A stretch of DNA of 64,000 nucleotides, taken from NCBI GenBank assembly GCA_002150995.1, contig MDHJ01000001.1:3100001-3164000 (forward strand). The letters are read 5' to 3'. Both the position numbers and the translations under genes were made by a program. Shown one piece after another: positions 54,105 through 63,183 of this stretch. Positions within the stretch are counted from its first letter, which is position 1. Every line of letters begins with the position of its first letter. This stretch comes from Clavibacter michiganensis. GTDB taxonomy: Bacteria > Actinomycetota > Actinomycetes > Actinomycetales > Microbacteriaceae. Below the pieces are notes generated by a model, which saw only the letters and a program-made list of their open reading frames with translations, was not told the DNA's origin and did not search any database.

Positions 54105-55415
54105 ATGACGATCTTCGAGCAGATGGAGTCCGAGGTCCGGAGCTACAGCCGCGGCTGGCCGGTCGTGTTCGACCGCGCCGTGGGCAGCGAGATGTTCACG
54201 GCCGAAGGCGACCGCTACCTCGACTTCTTCGCGGGCGCCGGCGCGCTCAACTACGGGCACAACGAGCCGGCGCTCAAGCAGAAGCTGGTCGAGTACATCC
54301 TCCGCGACGGCGTCACGCACTCCCTCGACATGTTCACGGAGGCCCGCCGCGACTTCCTGCAGACCTTCCAGGACGTCATCCTCCAGCCGCGCGGTCTCGA
54401 CTACCGCATCATGTTCCCCGGCCCGGGCGGCGCGAATGCCGTCGAGGCCGCGTTGAAGCTCGCCCGCAAGGTCACCGGACGCACCACGATCGTGCACTTC
54501 ACGAACTCGTTCCACGGCATGACCGAGGGCGCCCTCGCGGTCACCGGCAACGCGCTCAAGCGCGGCGGTGCCGGACACCCGCTGCACCACGCCGTCGCCG
54601 TCCCGTTCGACGGCTACCTCGGCGGCGAGACCGACAGCCTCGCGTACTTCGCGAAGCTCCTCGACGACTCGGGCTCCGGCTTCGACAAGCCGGCGGGCGT
54701 CATCGTCGAGACCGTGCAGGGCGAGGGCGGCATCAACGTCGCGAGCGCCGAGTGGCTGCGCGCGCTCCGCGACCTCTGCACGCGCCACGGCATCGTGCTC
54801 ATCGTCGACGACGTGCAGATGGGCTGCGGCCGCACGGGCGGGTTCTTCAGCTTCGAGGAGTCCGGCATCGTCCCCGACATCGTCACGCTCTCCAAGTCCA
54901 TCGGCGGCTACGGCCTGCCCATGGCCCTCACGCTGCTGAAGCCGGAGCTCGACCAGTGGAAGCCGGGCGAGCACAACGGCACCTTCCGCGGCATCGCGCC
55001 CGCGTTCCTCACGGGTGCCGAGGCGCTGCGGCGGTACTGGGCCGACGGCGAGCTCGAGGCGTCCACGCTCCGCAAGGGCGCGCGGATCCACGAGGTCTTC
55101 ACCGAGATCGCCGCGGAGGCGGCCCCCGGCATGACGCTGAAGGTGCGAGGCCGCGGCCTCGCGCGCGGCATCGAGTTCCCCTCGGGCGACCTCGCCGGCG
55201 CGGTCTGCCGGGCGGCGTTCGAGCGCGGCATGCTCATGGAGACGAGCGGCGCCGGCGGCACCGTCATGAAGGTGCTGCCCGCCCTCACCATCAGCGACGA
55301 GCAGATCGAGGAGGGCCTCGCCATCATCCGCGCGTCCGTCCGCGAGGTCCTCGGCGCCACGAGCGAGGAGCTCGCCGCCGACGAGGTCCCGTTGCCGGTG
55401 GCCGTCGGGAGCTGA
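54105..55415 (+). CDS. ectB: L-2,4-diaminobutyrate:2-oxoglutarate aminotransferase (EctB-like)
   Basis: A 436-residue class III PLP aminotransferase converting aspartate semialdehyde to 2,4-diaminobutyrate. PGPGGANAVEAALKLARKVTGRTTI and HGMTEGALAVTGN are EctB-type signatures; the PLP lysine is in LSKSIGGYGLP; ETVQGEGGINVAS and DDVQMGCGRTG follow. AAGGAG precedes ATG 54105. ectA and ectC are absent on both sides, so ectoine synthesis is not indicated here. Clavibacter-type peptidoglycan contains diaminobutyrate, a plausible use. Confidence 0.88.
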   Translation: MTIFEQMESEVRSYSRGWPVVFDRAVGSEMFTAEGDRYLDFFAGAGALNYGHNEPALKQKLVEYILRDGVTHSLDMFTEARRDFLQTFQDVILQPRGLDYRIMFPGPGGANAVEAALKLARKVTGRTTIVHFTNSFHGMTEGALAVTGNALKRGGAGHPLHHAVAVPFDGYLGGETDSLAYFAKLLDDSGSGFDKPAGVIVETVQGEGGINVASAEWLRALRDLCTRHGIVLIVDDVQMGCGRTGGFFSFEESGIVPDIVTLSKSIGGYGLPMALTLLKPELDQWKPGEHNGTFRGIAPAFLTGAEALRRYWADGELEASTLRKGARIHEVFTEIAAEAAPGMTLKVRGRGLARGIEFPSGDLAGAVCRAAFERGMLMETSGAGGTVMKVLPALTISDEQIEEGLAIIRASVREVLGATSEELAADEVPLPVAVGS

Positions 55416-55480
55416 TCCGCTCCTCCTGCCCTCCTCGACGGCCCGATTCCGCACGTACGGTCACCGCCGTCGCTGCTATC

Positions 55481-55524
55481 GTCACTTACGTGCCTCAACT
55501 GTCGACAACGGTCTCGCTAGTGAC
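55481..55524. promoter_or_regulatory. Dyad upstream of the Fic gene
   Basis: GTCACT (55481-55486) and AGTGAC (55519-55524) form an inverted repeat around the eight-base palindrome TGTCGACA (55500-55507). The stretch is lower in G+C than its surroundings. The Fic protein has a C-terminal winged-helix region, so self-binding is possible but unproven. Confidence 0.4.
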
Positions 55525-55536
55525 AGGACGGCGACG

Positions 55537-56730
55537 ATGAGCGGCTGGCCCCAGCACGGACACCGGGAGATGGCCTGGCAGAGCACGGGGCGGCGCGGTC
55601 CGCGAGAGGATCGCGTCTTCTCCAAGGTCACGGTCGCGCTCCCGCCCCGTCTGGCCGATGTCTCCGTCCCCACTACGCCTTCGCGCGACCTCCTGCGCGC
55701 ACGGTACGAGACCGAGGAGCTCGAACGGGTCGCGGGCGACCTGCTCCAACCGCTCGCGGGCTTCCTCATCCGGACCGAGTCGGTCGCGTCGTCGCGCATC
55801 GAGCAGGTCGAGGCCAGCACGACGGCCTTCGCCCGTGCGCTCGGAGGCGTCCGGGAGAATCCGTCGGCGATGTCCATGGTCTCCGCGGGCCGCGCGATCA
55901 CGGCCCTGATCGACGCATGCGCGACCTCCATCCGCCTCGACGCGATCCTCGCGGCCCACGCGCTCCTCATGCACGACGAGCCTGGTGAGCGCGAGCACGC
56001 CGGGCGGCTGCGGGAGGTCCAGAACTGGATCGGTGGATCGCAGTACACGCCCCGCGGCGCGGTCTACGTGCCGCCGCCGCCGGAGCTCGTGCCGACCTGC
56101 CTCGACGACCTCCTGGCGTTCGCGAACCGGGACGACGTCGATCCGATCGCCCAGGCCGCGATCGTGCATGCGCAGTTCGAGAGCATCCACCCGTTCACCG
56201 ACGGGAACGGCCGCATCGGCCGGGCCCTCATCGGCGCAGTGCTCCGTCGACGGGGCATGACGCCGACCACGGTGCTCCCGGTCGCGTCGGGGTTGGCAGC
56301 CGACACCGACCACTACTTCGGATTGCTCACCGCGTACAGGTCCGGCGACGTCGCGGCGATCATCACCGACGTCGCCCTGTGCGTCGAGGTCGCCGCACGC
56401 GAGGCCCGAGGGACGGCTCGGTCCTTCCTCACGTTCCCCGGAGCGTGGCGACGTGAGGTCGGCACGCGCGCCGGCAGCGCGACAGATCATGTGCTCGATG
56501 CGCTGGTCGGCTTGCCGGTGTTCACGGCCGAGCACCTGTCTGGACGCACCGGACTCGGGGATCGCGCGGCGTACCGGGCGATCGAGCAGCTCGAGGGGTC
56601 GCGGATCATCACGGAGGTCACCGAGCGCAAGCGCGACCGCGTCTACGCCGTCACGGATGTCCTCGACGAGCTCGAGGACCTGGACGACCGCATACGCTCG
56701 CGCATCACCCGGCTTCGCGACGCGGGCTGA
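55537..56730 (+). CDS. Fic-domain protein with C-terminal winged helix
   Basis: A 397-residue AMP-transferase-type protein. The Fic motif HPFTDGNGRIGR is complete near residue 222. An N-terminal helix with SVASSRIEQVEAS occupies the place of the class II inhibitory motif, reading E-Q where the classic form has E-G/N. The Fic_N region (DLLQPLAGFLIRT) precedes it. The last 80 residues resemble a winged helix (AEHLSGRTGLGDRAAYRAIEQLEGSRIITEVTERKR). Base use is somewhat less G+C rich than neighbours, which may indicate acquisition. Confidence 0.86.
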   Translation: MSGWPQHGHREMAWQSTGRRGPREDRVFSKVTVALPPRLADVSVPTTPSRDLLRARYETEELERVAGDLLQPLAGFLIRTESVASSRIEQVEASTTAFARALGGVRENPSAMSMVSAGRAITALIDACATSIRLDAILAAHALLMHDEPGEREHAGRLREVQNWIGGSQYTPRGAVYVPPPPELVPTCLDDLLAFANRDDVDPIAQAAIVHAQFESIHPFTDGNGRIGRALIGAVLRRRGMTPTTVLPVASGLAADTDHYFGLLTAYRSGDVAAIITDVALCVEVAAREARGTARSFLTFPGAWRREVGTRAGSATDHVLDALVGLPVFTAEHLSGRTGLGDRAAYRAIEQLEGSRIITEVTERKRDRVYAVTDVLDELEDLDDRIRSRITRLRDAG

Positions 56731-56760
56731 ACCGCACGCCGCGGCACCGGCGCCGGGCGG

Positions 56761-57423
56761 TCAGCGGGGTCGGAGGATGCGGTACCGGTGCTCGGGGCGG
56801 CCGGTGGATCCGTAGTTGAGCTGCACGTCCACGACGCGGTCGCGGGCGAGCGCGCCGAGGTAGCGCTGCGCGGTAGCGCGGGAGACGCCGACGCGCTCCG
56901 CGATCTCGGGAGCGCTGAGCTCCTCGTCGGACGCGGACAGGGCGTCCAGCACGGCCTGCTCGGTCGCCGGGCGCGACTGCGCGGACGCCCGGCCGGGGCG
57001 CAGCGCCTGGATGGCGCGGTCGATGCCCGCCTGGTCGAGCGGCCGGTCGGTCGCGAGCCCGGCCCGGAAGGCCGCGTAGGCCGCGAGGCGCGCGGCGAGC
57101 AGCTCCGGCGCGAAGGGCTTCACGAGGTACGAGACGGCCCCGCCGCGGAGGGCGCGGCGGACGGTGGCCGCGTCGTCGGCGGCGGTCACGAGGATCACGT
57201 CGGGCTCGATGCGCCGCACCAGGTCGACGCCGCTTCCGTCCGGCAGGTACGCGTCGAGGAGCACCAGGTCGGGGCGCTCGGAGTCGAGCACGGCGAGCGC
57301 CGCGCGCACGCTGCTCGCGGTGCCGACGGGGCGGAACCCGGGAGCCTGGGCGACGATCCCCTCGTGCAGGCGGGCGATGCGGAAGTCGTCGTCGACGATG
57401 AGGACGGTGAGGTCGTCGGTCAC
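56761..57423 (-). CDS. CitB/DcuR-type response regulator
   Basis: A 220-residue regulator: receiver domain with IVDDD, phospho-acceptor Asp in VLLDAYLPDG and Lys in YLVKPF; linker; then a C-terminal helix-turn-helix LSAPEIAERVGVSRATAQRYLGAL. Its GTG overlaps the kinase stop by four bases. With the adjacent CitA-like kinase and divergent CitMHS transporter it probably activates citrate uptake. Confidence 0.9.
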   Translation of the reverse strand: MTDDLTVLIVDDDFRIARLHEGIVAQAPGFRPVGTASSVRAALAVLDSERPDLVLLDAYLPDGSGVDLVRRIEPDVILVTAADDAATVRRALRGGAVSYLVKPFAPELLAARLAAYAAFRAGLATDRPLDQAGIDRAIQALRPGRASAQSRPATEQAVLDALSASDEELSAPEIAERVGVSRATAQRYLGALARDRVVDVQLNYGSTGRPEHRYRILRPR

Positions 57424-59387
57424 GCGGGGGCTCCGCTCGGGTCGGCACGGTCATCGGTGGCGGTGTCGGTGTCGGCGGTGTCGGCCTCGACGTCGGCCGC
57501 GGCTGAGGCTCCCGGCGGATCCGCGTCGGGCGGCTCGACCACACCCTGGAGCCGGGCGCAGAGCACGGCTCCGGCATCGGCTCCAGGTGGCGGGCCGCCG
57601 GGGTCGGCGACCCACACGTCGCCGCCGTCGCGCCGGGCGATGTCGCGCACGAGCGGCAGGCCGAAGCCGAGGCCGTGCGCGGGATCCGCACCCCCGCGGC
57701 CGTCCGCCCCGCCGCCTCCCGGCGCGCCGCCCGCCGCCACCGCCTCGGCGGCCGCGCCCACGTCGTCGGCCCGTCGCTGGAAGACGCGACCCACGTCGGA
57801 TCCCGCGAGCCCGTCGCCGGAGTCGGAGACCGCGAGGTGCAGGTCGGCCCCGTCGTCGAGCGCCTCGACCTCCACCCAGCGGTCCGTCCGGGACCCGCGC
57901 ACGGCCGCGTGCACGGCGTTGTCGACGAGGTTCCCGAGGACCGTGGTGACCTCCTCCGGCCGCACGAGGAACCCGCGGACGAGCGTCCCCGGCCCGACGC
58001 GCAGGCTCACGCCCCGCTCCTCCGCCTCCATGGCCTTCGCCCCGAGGAACGCCTGCAGGTACGGCTCGTCGACGAGCCCCGCGTCCACCGTGGGGAACGC
58101 CACGGGGCCTTGCTCGAGCACTCCCGCGAGGTAGCTGTCGGCTTCGTCGACGCGGCCCGTGGCGACGAGCCCGCGGACGACGTGGAGGCGGTTCGCGAAC
58201 TCGTGCCGCTGCACGCGGAGCGCGGTGGACATCGCCGTGACGGCCGTGAGGCGACGGCTCATCGCCTCGATGTCGGTCTCGTCGCGCAGCACGACGACGG
58301 TGCCGAGGTCGCGGCCGTCGCGGTCCACGCGGGCGACGTCGACGAAGAGCAGGCGGTCGCCGACGACGGCGCGGAGGGACGAGGATGCGGCGGGCACCGG
58401 CACGGCGCCGGCTGCGGCTGCGGCTGCGTTCGCCGTCGCGGGCCGGCTCCCGGCACCCGGCGTCGCCGTGCCGGCCCGGGCCCGCGCGACCGCCTCCCGC
58501 AGCACCGGCGCGACGCCGAGGTCGTCGAACGTGCGGCCGACCGGGTCCACGAGGCCGAGCAGCGCGGCGGCCCGGGGGTTGCAGACGGTGACGCGGCCGT
58601 CGGGCCCGATGCCGAGGACGCCCTCGCCGACGCCGGAGAGCACGGCCGCCTGGTCCTGCACGAGGCCCGCCAATTCGGACGGCTGGAGGCCGAGGGTGAG
58701 GCGCGCGAGGCGCCGCGAGAGGATCCCGCTGGCGACCGCCCCCACGCCGAGCGCCAGGAGCGCGACCACCGCGATGGCGGCGACGTCGACGCCGATGGAG
58801 TCGCGGACGGTCGCCGCGGCGAAGCCCACGCTGACCTCGCCGACCACGCGGCCGCCGGCATCGCCCGCGGCACCCGCATCGCCCGCCGCACCCGCCGCGT
58901 CGAGCGCCCGCACCGGCACCTTCGCCCGCGCGGACTCCCCGAGCGTCCCCGTGGCCCACGTCACCTCCTCGCGCCCGGCGAGCGCGACCGTCGGATCCGT
59001 GCTCACGAGCTTCCCGAGCTCGGCCGGGTCGGGGTGGGCGAGCCGCAGCCCCCGGTCGTCGGTCACCACCACGAAGAGGGCGCCGGTCCGGGCGCGCACC
59101 GCCTCGGCCGTCCGCTGCACGGGCCCGTCGGCGAGGTCGGCTGCGGTCGCCGTCGCGGGATCCACGGTCTCGGCGGTCACGGCGGCCCGCAGCGCGGGGT
59201 CCTCGGCGGCGGTCCGGGCGATGGCGAGCGCCGTCGCCTGCGCCTCCTGCCGGTTCTCGGAGGAGCTGAGCAGGCCGTACGCGACGGTCGCGATGCCCAC
59301 CACGACCAGCACGACGAGCAGCTGCAGGACGAGCGTGCGGCGGGCGAAGTCGAGCCCCGCCCGTCGTCGCCCCGTCGCCCGATCCAC
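57420..59387 (-). CDS. CitA/DcuS-type sensor histidine kinase
   Basis: A 655-residue kinase: two membrane helices (about 15-40 and 190-212) flank an extracytoplasmic sensor; a PAS domain (GVLGIGPDGRVTVCNPRAAALLG) follows; the SpoOB-type H box is RHEFANRLHVVRGLVATG near residue 390; N box NLVDNAVHAAV; G boxes DSGDGLAG and GLGFGLPLVRDIARRDGG. GTG at 59387 is preferred; a frame from 59444 adds 19 residues without coding character. A Gly/Ala-rich insert and acidic tail are unusual additions. Divergent from CitMHS. Confidence 0.88.
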   Translation of the reverse strand: MDRATGRRRAGLDFARRTLVLQLLVVLVVVGIATVAYGLLSSSENRQEAQATALAIARTAAEDPALRAAVTAETVDPATATAADLADGPVQRTAEAVRARTGALFVVVTDDRGLRLAHPDPAELGKLVSTDPTVALAGREEVTWATGTLGESARAKVPVRALDAAGAAGDAGAAGDAGGRVVGEVSVGFAAATVRDSIGVDVAAIAVVALLALGVGAVASGILSRRLARLTLGLQPSELAGLVQDQAAVLSGVGEGVLGIGPDGRVTVCNPRAAALLGLVDPVGRTFDDLGVAPVLREAVARARAGTATPGAGSRPATANAAAAAAGAVPVPAASSSLRAVVGDRLLFVDVARVDRDGRDLGTVVVLRDETDIEAMSRRLTAVTAMSTALRVQRHEFANRLHVVRGLVATGRVDEADSYLAGVLEQGPVAFPTVDAGLVDEPYLQAFLGAKAMEAEERGVSLRVGPGTLVRGFLVRPEEVTTVLGNLVDNAVHAAVRGSRTDRWVEVEALDDGADLHLAVSDSGDGLAGSDVGRVFQRRADDVGAAAEAVAAGGAPGGGGADGRGGADPAHGLGFGLPLVRDIARRDGGDVWVADPGGPPPGADAGAVLCARLQGVVEPPDADPPGASAAADVEADTADTDTATDDRADPSGAPA

Positions 59388-59411
59388 CTGGTGAGCATAA
59401 TGCGCAGAACC

Positions 59412-59432
59412 ACGTTTTCGTGCACTATCGCG
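59412..59432. promoter_or_regulatory. Candidate CitB-type operator in the divergent citrate promoter
   Basis: The perfect dyad CACGTTTTCGTG with its flanks lies in the 135-bp spacer between kinase and transporter, in an AT-richer patch that also holds GCATAATGC. Its symmetry and place suit the response regulator, but the site is only predicted. Confidence 0.45.
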
Positions 59433-59522
59433 ATGAAGCGGCACAAGCGCGACGAGACGCGGACACCGACCTAGCGTGTGGTGTTCAGCCGGGCGTCCCG
59501 CCCACCGACGAAGGAGTCACGC

Positions 59523-60961
59523 GTGCTGGTATTCCTGGGCTTCGCCATGGTCCTCACCTTCATGGCCCTCATCATGACCAAGCGGCTGACGCCCATGGTC
59601 GCCCTCATCCTCGTGCCGACGATCTTCGGCCTCTTCGCGGGGCCGGCCTCGGCATCGGCGACATGGTCGTCGAGGCCCTCGGCGACCTGGCCCCCACGGC
59701 CGCCCTGCTGATGTTCGCCATCATCTACTTCGGCATCATGATCGACGTCGGCCTGTTCGACCCGCTGGTGCGCCTCATCCTCCGCGTCGCGGGCGGCGAC
59801 CCCGCGAAGATCGTGCTCGGCACGGCCATCCTCGCGGCGGCGGTCTCGCTCGACGGCGACGGGTCGACCACCTTCATCGTCACCACCGCCGCCATGCTGC
59901 CCATCTACCGCAAGCTCGGCATGAGCCCCGTGGTGCTCACCTGCACGGCGGGCCTCGCGAACGGCACGCTCAACATCGTCCCGTGGGGCGGCCCGACCGT
60001 CCGCGCGGCGGCGGCGCTGAAGGTCTCCCCGACGGACATCTTCGTGCCGATGATCCCGTCGCTCCTGGTGGGCCTCGCGCTCGTCATGATCTTCGCGTGG
60101 ACCATGGGCCTCCGCGAGCGCAGCCGCCTGGCGGCGCTCGGCGAGGCGCGGGCCGAGGGCGGGCTCGACGCGGCCGGCGGCTCGGGCGGCTCCACGGGCG
60201 GATCCGGCTGGTGGCGTGCCGGTCGCGGCGCCCCCGCGACCCCGCGCGGCGGCCTCATCACGCTGGCCCCGTCGCTCGTCCGCGCCGAGACGGCCGCGGT
60301 CTCCACCGTCGGCACCACCATGCTCGACCCGGACCGCGAGACGCTCCGTCCACACCTCATCTGGTTCAACCTCGGCCTCACGGTCGCGGTGCTCGTGCTG
60401 CTGATCATGGACCAGCTGCCCCTCGCCTACGTCTTCATGGTCGGCGCGGCCATCGCCCTCATCGTCAACTTCCGCGACCTGAAGGACCAGGGCCTGCGCA
60501 TCGCGGCGCACGCGCCCAGCGTGGTCGGCGTGGTCTCGATGGTGCTCGCGGCGGGCGTCCTGATCGGCGTGCTCAACGGCACCGGCATGGTCACGGCGAT
60601 GTCGGCCTGGCTCGTCACGATCATCCCCGACGCGCTCGGCCCGGGGCTCGCGGTCATCACGGGCGTGCTCAGCATCCCGATGACCTTCTTCATGAGCAAC
60701 GACGCCTTCTACTACGGCATGCTCCCCGTGCTCGCGGAGAGCGCCGCCAACTACGGCATCGACCCGGTGGAGATGGCCCGCGCCTCCATCACCGGCCAGC
60801 CGGTGCACCTGCAGAGCCCGCTCGTGCCGGCGATCCTGCTGCTCGTGTCGCTCGCCGACGTGAACCTCGGCGACCACCACCGCAAGGTGCTGTGGCGCGC
60901 GGTGCTCGTCTCGCTGGTGATGCTCGCGGTGGGCGTGCTCACGGCGGCGATCCCCATCTGA
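59523..60961 (+). pseudogene. CitMHS-family citrate/metal symporter, frameshifted
   Basis: A citrate permease importing citrate with Mg2+ or Ca2+, about 12 membrane segments. VLVFLGFAMVLTFMALIMTKRLTPM begins the family; AAVSLDGDGSTTFIVT, GLANGTLNIVPWGGPT and FFMSNDAFYYGMLP are core motifs. A frame break at G4 59639-59642 (FAG should continue AGLGIGDMVVEAL) needs one G; repaired length 479. GTG 59523 has AAGGAG ten bases upstream. A long terminator follows. The divergent CitA/CitB-type system is the likely activator. Confidence 0.9.
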
Positions 60962-60994
60962 TCGACGGCGCTCCTCGCGGGAGCGCACGCACGG

Positions 60995-61049
60995 ACGCAC
61001 GCACGGAGGCCGGGCCGCTCGAGGGAGCGCCCGGCCTCCGTGCGTGCGT
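60995..61049. terminator. Strong terminator after the citrate transporter
   Basis: A 21-base perfect stem (60995-61015 and 61029-61049) with a 13-base loop, the longest hairpin in the window, between the convergent transporter and DUF2079 genes. Confidence 0.88.
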
Positions 61050-61092
61050 GCGGCGGGCCAGACCGGGCGGCGGGCTCGGATCCGGGCGGCGC

Positions 61093-62571
61093 CTAGGAGA
61101 CCCGGCGCGCCACCTGGTAGCCGGCGTCGGCGTAGACGATCTCGTAGACCGTGCCCGCCTGCGTCGCCTCGCCGTACTGGTCGGCGTTCAGGGCTCCCTG
61201 GCCGAGGCCGCCGCCCACCGTGTCGATCACGACGTACTGCGGGGCCGGGTTGCCCGGGTTGCCGAGCCAGAAGACCTCGTGGTCGTCGACGAGGTACGAC
61301 ATGAGCCCGATGTCGCTCAGCACGGTGGCGCCGGCGGGCACCTGGTCGAGCGCGGCCTGCGCCTGGGCGGCCCGCGGTGCCGGCTCCCAGATGCCGGGCC
61401 GCGCGAGCTCGGCCACGGGTGAGCGGACCAGGAGCGCGACCGCCGCCACCGCCATCACGGGCACGGCCGCGCGCGATGCGGCCCGCAGCCAGCTCTGGCG
61501 CCCCGCCCGCGCGCGGGCGACCCCGTCGATCGCGGCGGCGAAGACGATCGGCATGAGCACGGCGTCGTAGTGGTACCCCGGCGCCCAGTACGACTCCGTC
61601 GGCGACAGGAAGCGCCAGGCGAGCGTCGGCACGACGAGGAGCAGCAGGGGCGAGCGCAGCGCGATGAGCGCGCCGGCGATGAGCAGGAGGGCGACGGTTT
61701 CGGCCTTCGGCGCGACGAAGAGGCCCGCGACCGTGCCGAGCGGATCCGCCAGCACGCTGCCCGCGTCGAGCTTGGCCGCGTAGTCCCAGCGCGCCTCGCG
61801 GTTGAAGGCCGGCAGGATCACGGTCGTCGCGAGCCCGAACCAGAGGACGCCCCAGCCGGCCAGCGCGATGCCGACGCGCCGGTCGAGCGTGAGCGCGAGG
61901 ATCGCCCCGAGGACCGCGACCGTGAGGCCGAGGTCCTCCTTCACGAACACGAGCGGCGCCGCCCACAGCGCGGCGGCGAGGGCGCGCCGGGCCACGACGG
62001 CGTCGAGCGCGAAGGCCAGCAGCGGCAGGGCGAAGGCGATCTCGTGGAACTGGAACGCGACCGCCCCCTGGATCCCCCAGCTCAGCCCGTACGCGGCGGC
62101 GACCGTGATCGCGCCCCACCGCCCGACGACGCGTCCGGCCAGCCGGCCGACGCCCACGACCGAGATGCCGATGAGGACCGCCTGCACCACGAGCAGGGCG
62201 AACGCGTGCGGCCAGATGGCGTGGACGGGGCCGAGCAGCACGAGGATCGGGTGGAAGTGGTCGCCCATGAGGTTGAAGCCGTCGCCCTTGATGGACACGA
62301 TCGGCGCCTGGAGGCGCGCGTAGTCCTGGGCGAGCTGGGTGAAGATGCCGAGGTCCCACGACTTCACGGTGAAGCGGCGCCACTCGAGCGCGGAGTACAG
62401 CACGTAGACGGCGGTGACCAGCGCGGCGACGACCACGGAGCCGAGCGTGCCGGGCACGCGGGATCCCGCGAGGGGCGCCGACGCGGCGGCCTCGGCCCCC
62501 GGCTCGACGACGGCAGCGGCGGCGGCGGCAGCGGCGTGGCGGCGGCGGGCCGGGGCGTTCGGACGGGTCAC
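61093..62571 (-). CDS. DUF2079 membrane protein
   Basis: A 492-residue integral membrane protein with about ten hydrophobic segments. SWDLGIFTQLAQDYARLQAP and GDHFHPILVLLGPVHAIWP are the DUF2079 signature, resembling GT-C glycosyltransferases with an acidic loop motif; AFQFHEIAFALPLLAF and FVKEDLGLTVAV follow. The soluble C terminus ends GYQVARRVS. A polyprenyl-sugar mannosyl or similar transferase is possible, unproven. Poly-Ala N terminus. Confidence 0.8.
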   Translation of the reverse strand: MTRPNAPARRRHAAAAAAAAVVEPGAEAAASAPLAGSRVPGTLGSVVVAALVTAVYVLYSALEWRRFTVKSWDLGIFTQLAQDYARLQAPIVSIKGDGFNLMGDHFHPILVLLGPVHAIWPHAFALLVVQAVLIGISVVGVGRLAGRVVGRWGAITVAAAYGLSWGIQGAVAFQFHEIAFALPLLAFALDAVVARRALAAALWAAPLVFVKEDLGLTVAVLGAILALTLDRRVGIALAGWGVLWFGLATTVILPAFNREARWDYAAKLDAGSVLADPLGTVAGLFVAPKAETVALLLIAGALIALRSPLLLLVVPTLAWRFLSPTESYWAPGYHYDAVLMPIVFAAAIDGVARARAGRQSWLRAASRAAVPVMAVAAVALLVRSPVAELARPGIWEPAPRAAQAQAALDQVPAGATVLSDIGLMSYLVDDHEVFWLGNPGNPAPQYVVIDTVGGGLGQGALNADQYGEATQAGTVYEIVYADAGYQVARRVS

Positions 62572-62650
62572 GGAGGCAAGGGTCTCACGCGGGCCCCGGA
62601 TCGAGCGGGTGCGCGCCCTGGCCCATCCGGTCAGCGACGCAGGGGACGGC

Positions 62651-63082
62651 TCAGCGGCTTGCGCCCCCGGTGCCCTCCTGGCGCTCGCGCTCGGCGGCCA
62701 TCGCGGCGCGGCCGGCGTCGCGGTTCTTCACGCGGATCTGCTCCTCGCGGACCTCGGCCTGCGTCGCCCGCTCCTGCACGAGCCACTGCGGCGGCGCCTC
62801 GAGGAGCGACTTGATCTGCGCGGTGGTGAGCGCCTCCGTCACGCCGCCGCGGGCGAGGCCGGCGCTGGACACGCCGAGCTTGCCGGCGATGACCTGGCGC
62901 GGGTGCGGGCCGTCGCGCAGCAGCGCGGCCAGCCACTCGGGCGGGTTCTCGTTCATCTCCGCGAGGTCGGCGCGCGACGGGGTCGACTCCTGGAACTCGA
63001 CCGGGGTGGCCGGGAGGTGCACGCCCAGCTTCTTCGCCGCGGTCGCGGCCTTCATCGTCTGGCTGGATCCGTCGCTCGTCAT
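62651..63082 (-). CDS. DUF5997 family protein
   Basis: A 143-residue soluble protein of the actinobacterial DUF5997 family: MKAATAAKKLGVHLPATPVEFQ, PEWLAALLRDGPHPRQVIAGKLGVS and LTTAQIKSLLEAPPQWLVQE. It is consistently found divergent from a LysR gene, as here. ATG 63082 follows TAGCCT (plus 63089-63094) by six bases, deciding it over ATG 63055. Function unknown. Confidence 0.82.
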   Translation of the reverse strand: MTSDGSSQTMKAATAAKKLGVHLPATPVEFQESTPSRADLAEMNENPPEWLAALLRDGPHPRQVIAGKLGVSSAGLARGGVTEALTTAQIKSLLEAPPQWLVQERATQAEVREEQIRVKNRDAGRAAMAAERERQEGTGGASR

Positions 63083-63183
63083 GGACCCAGGCTACCGTCG
63101 GGGCCCGCGCGGCCTGCACTAGCCTGGATCGACCCGCCGCCGCTTGCGCGCCACCCACCGAGCGGGCCATCGAGGGGACTCCC

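Noticed and set aside
54105-55415. Part of an ectoine operon
   Set aside because: Neither ectA nor ectC occurs next to the gene on either strand.
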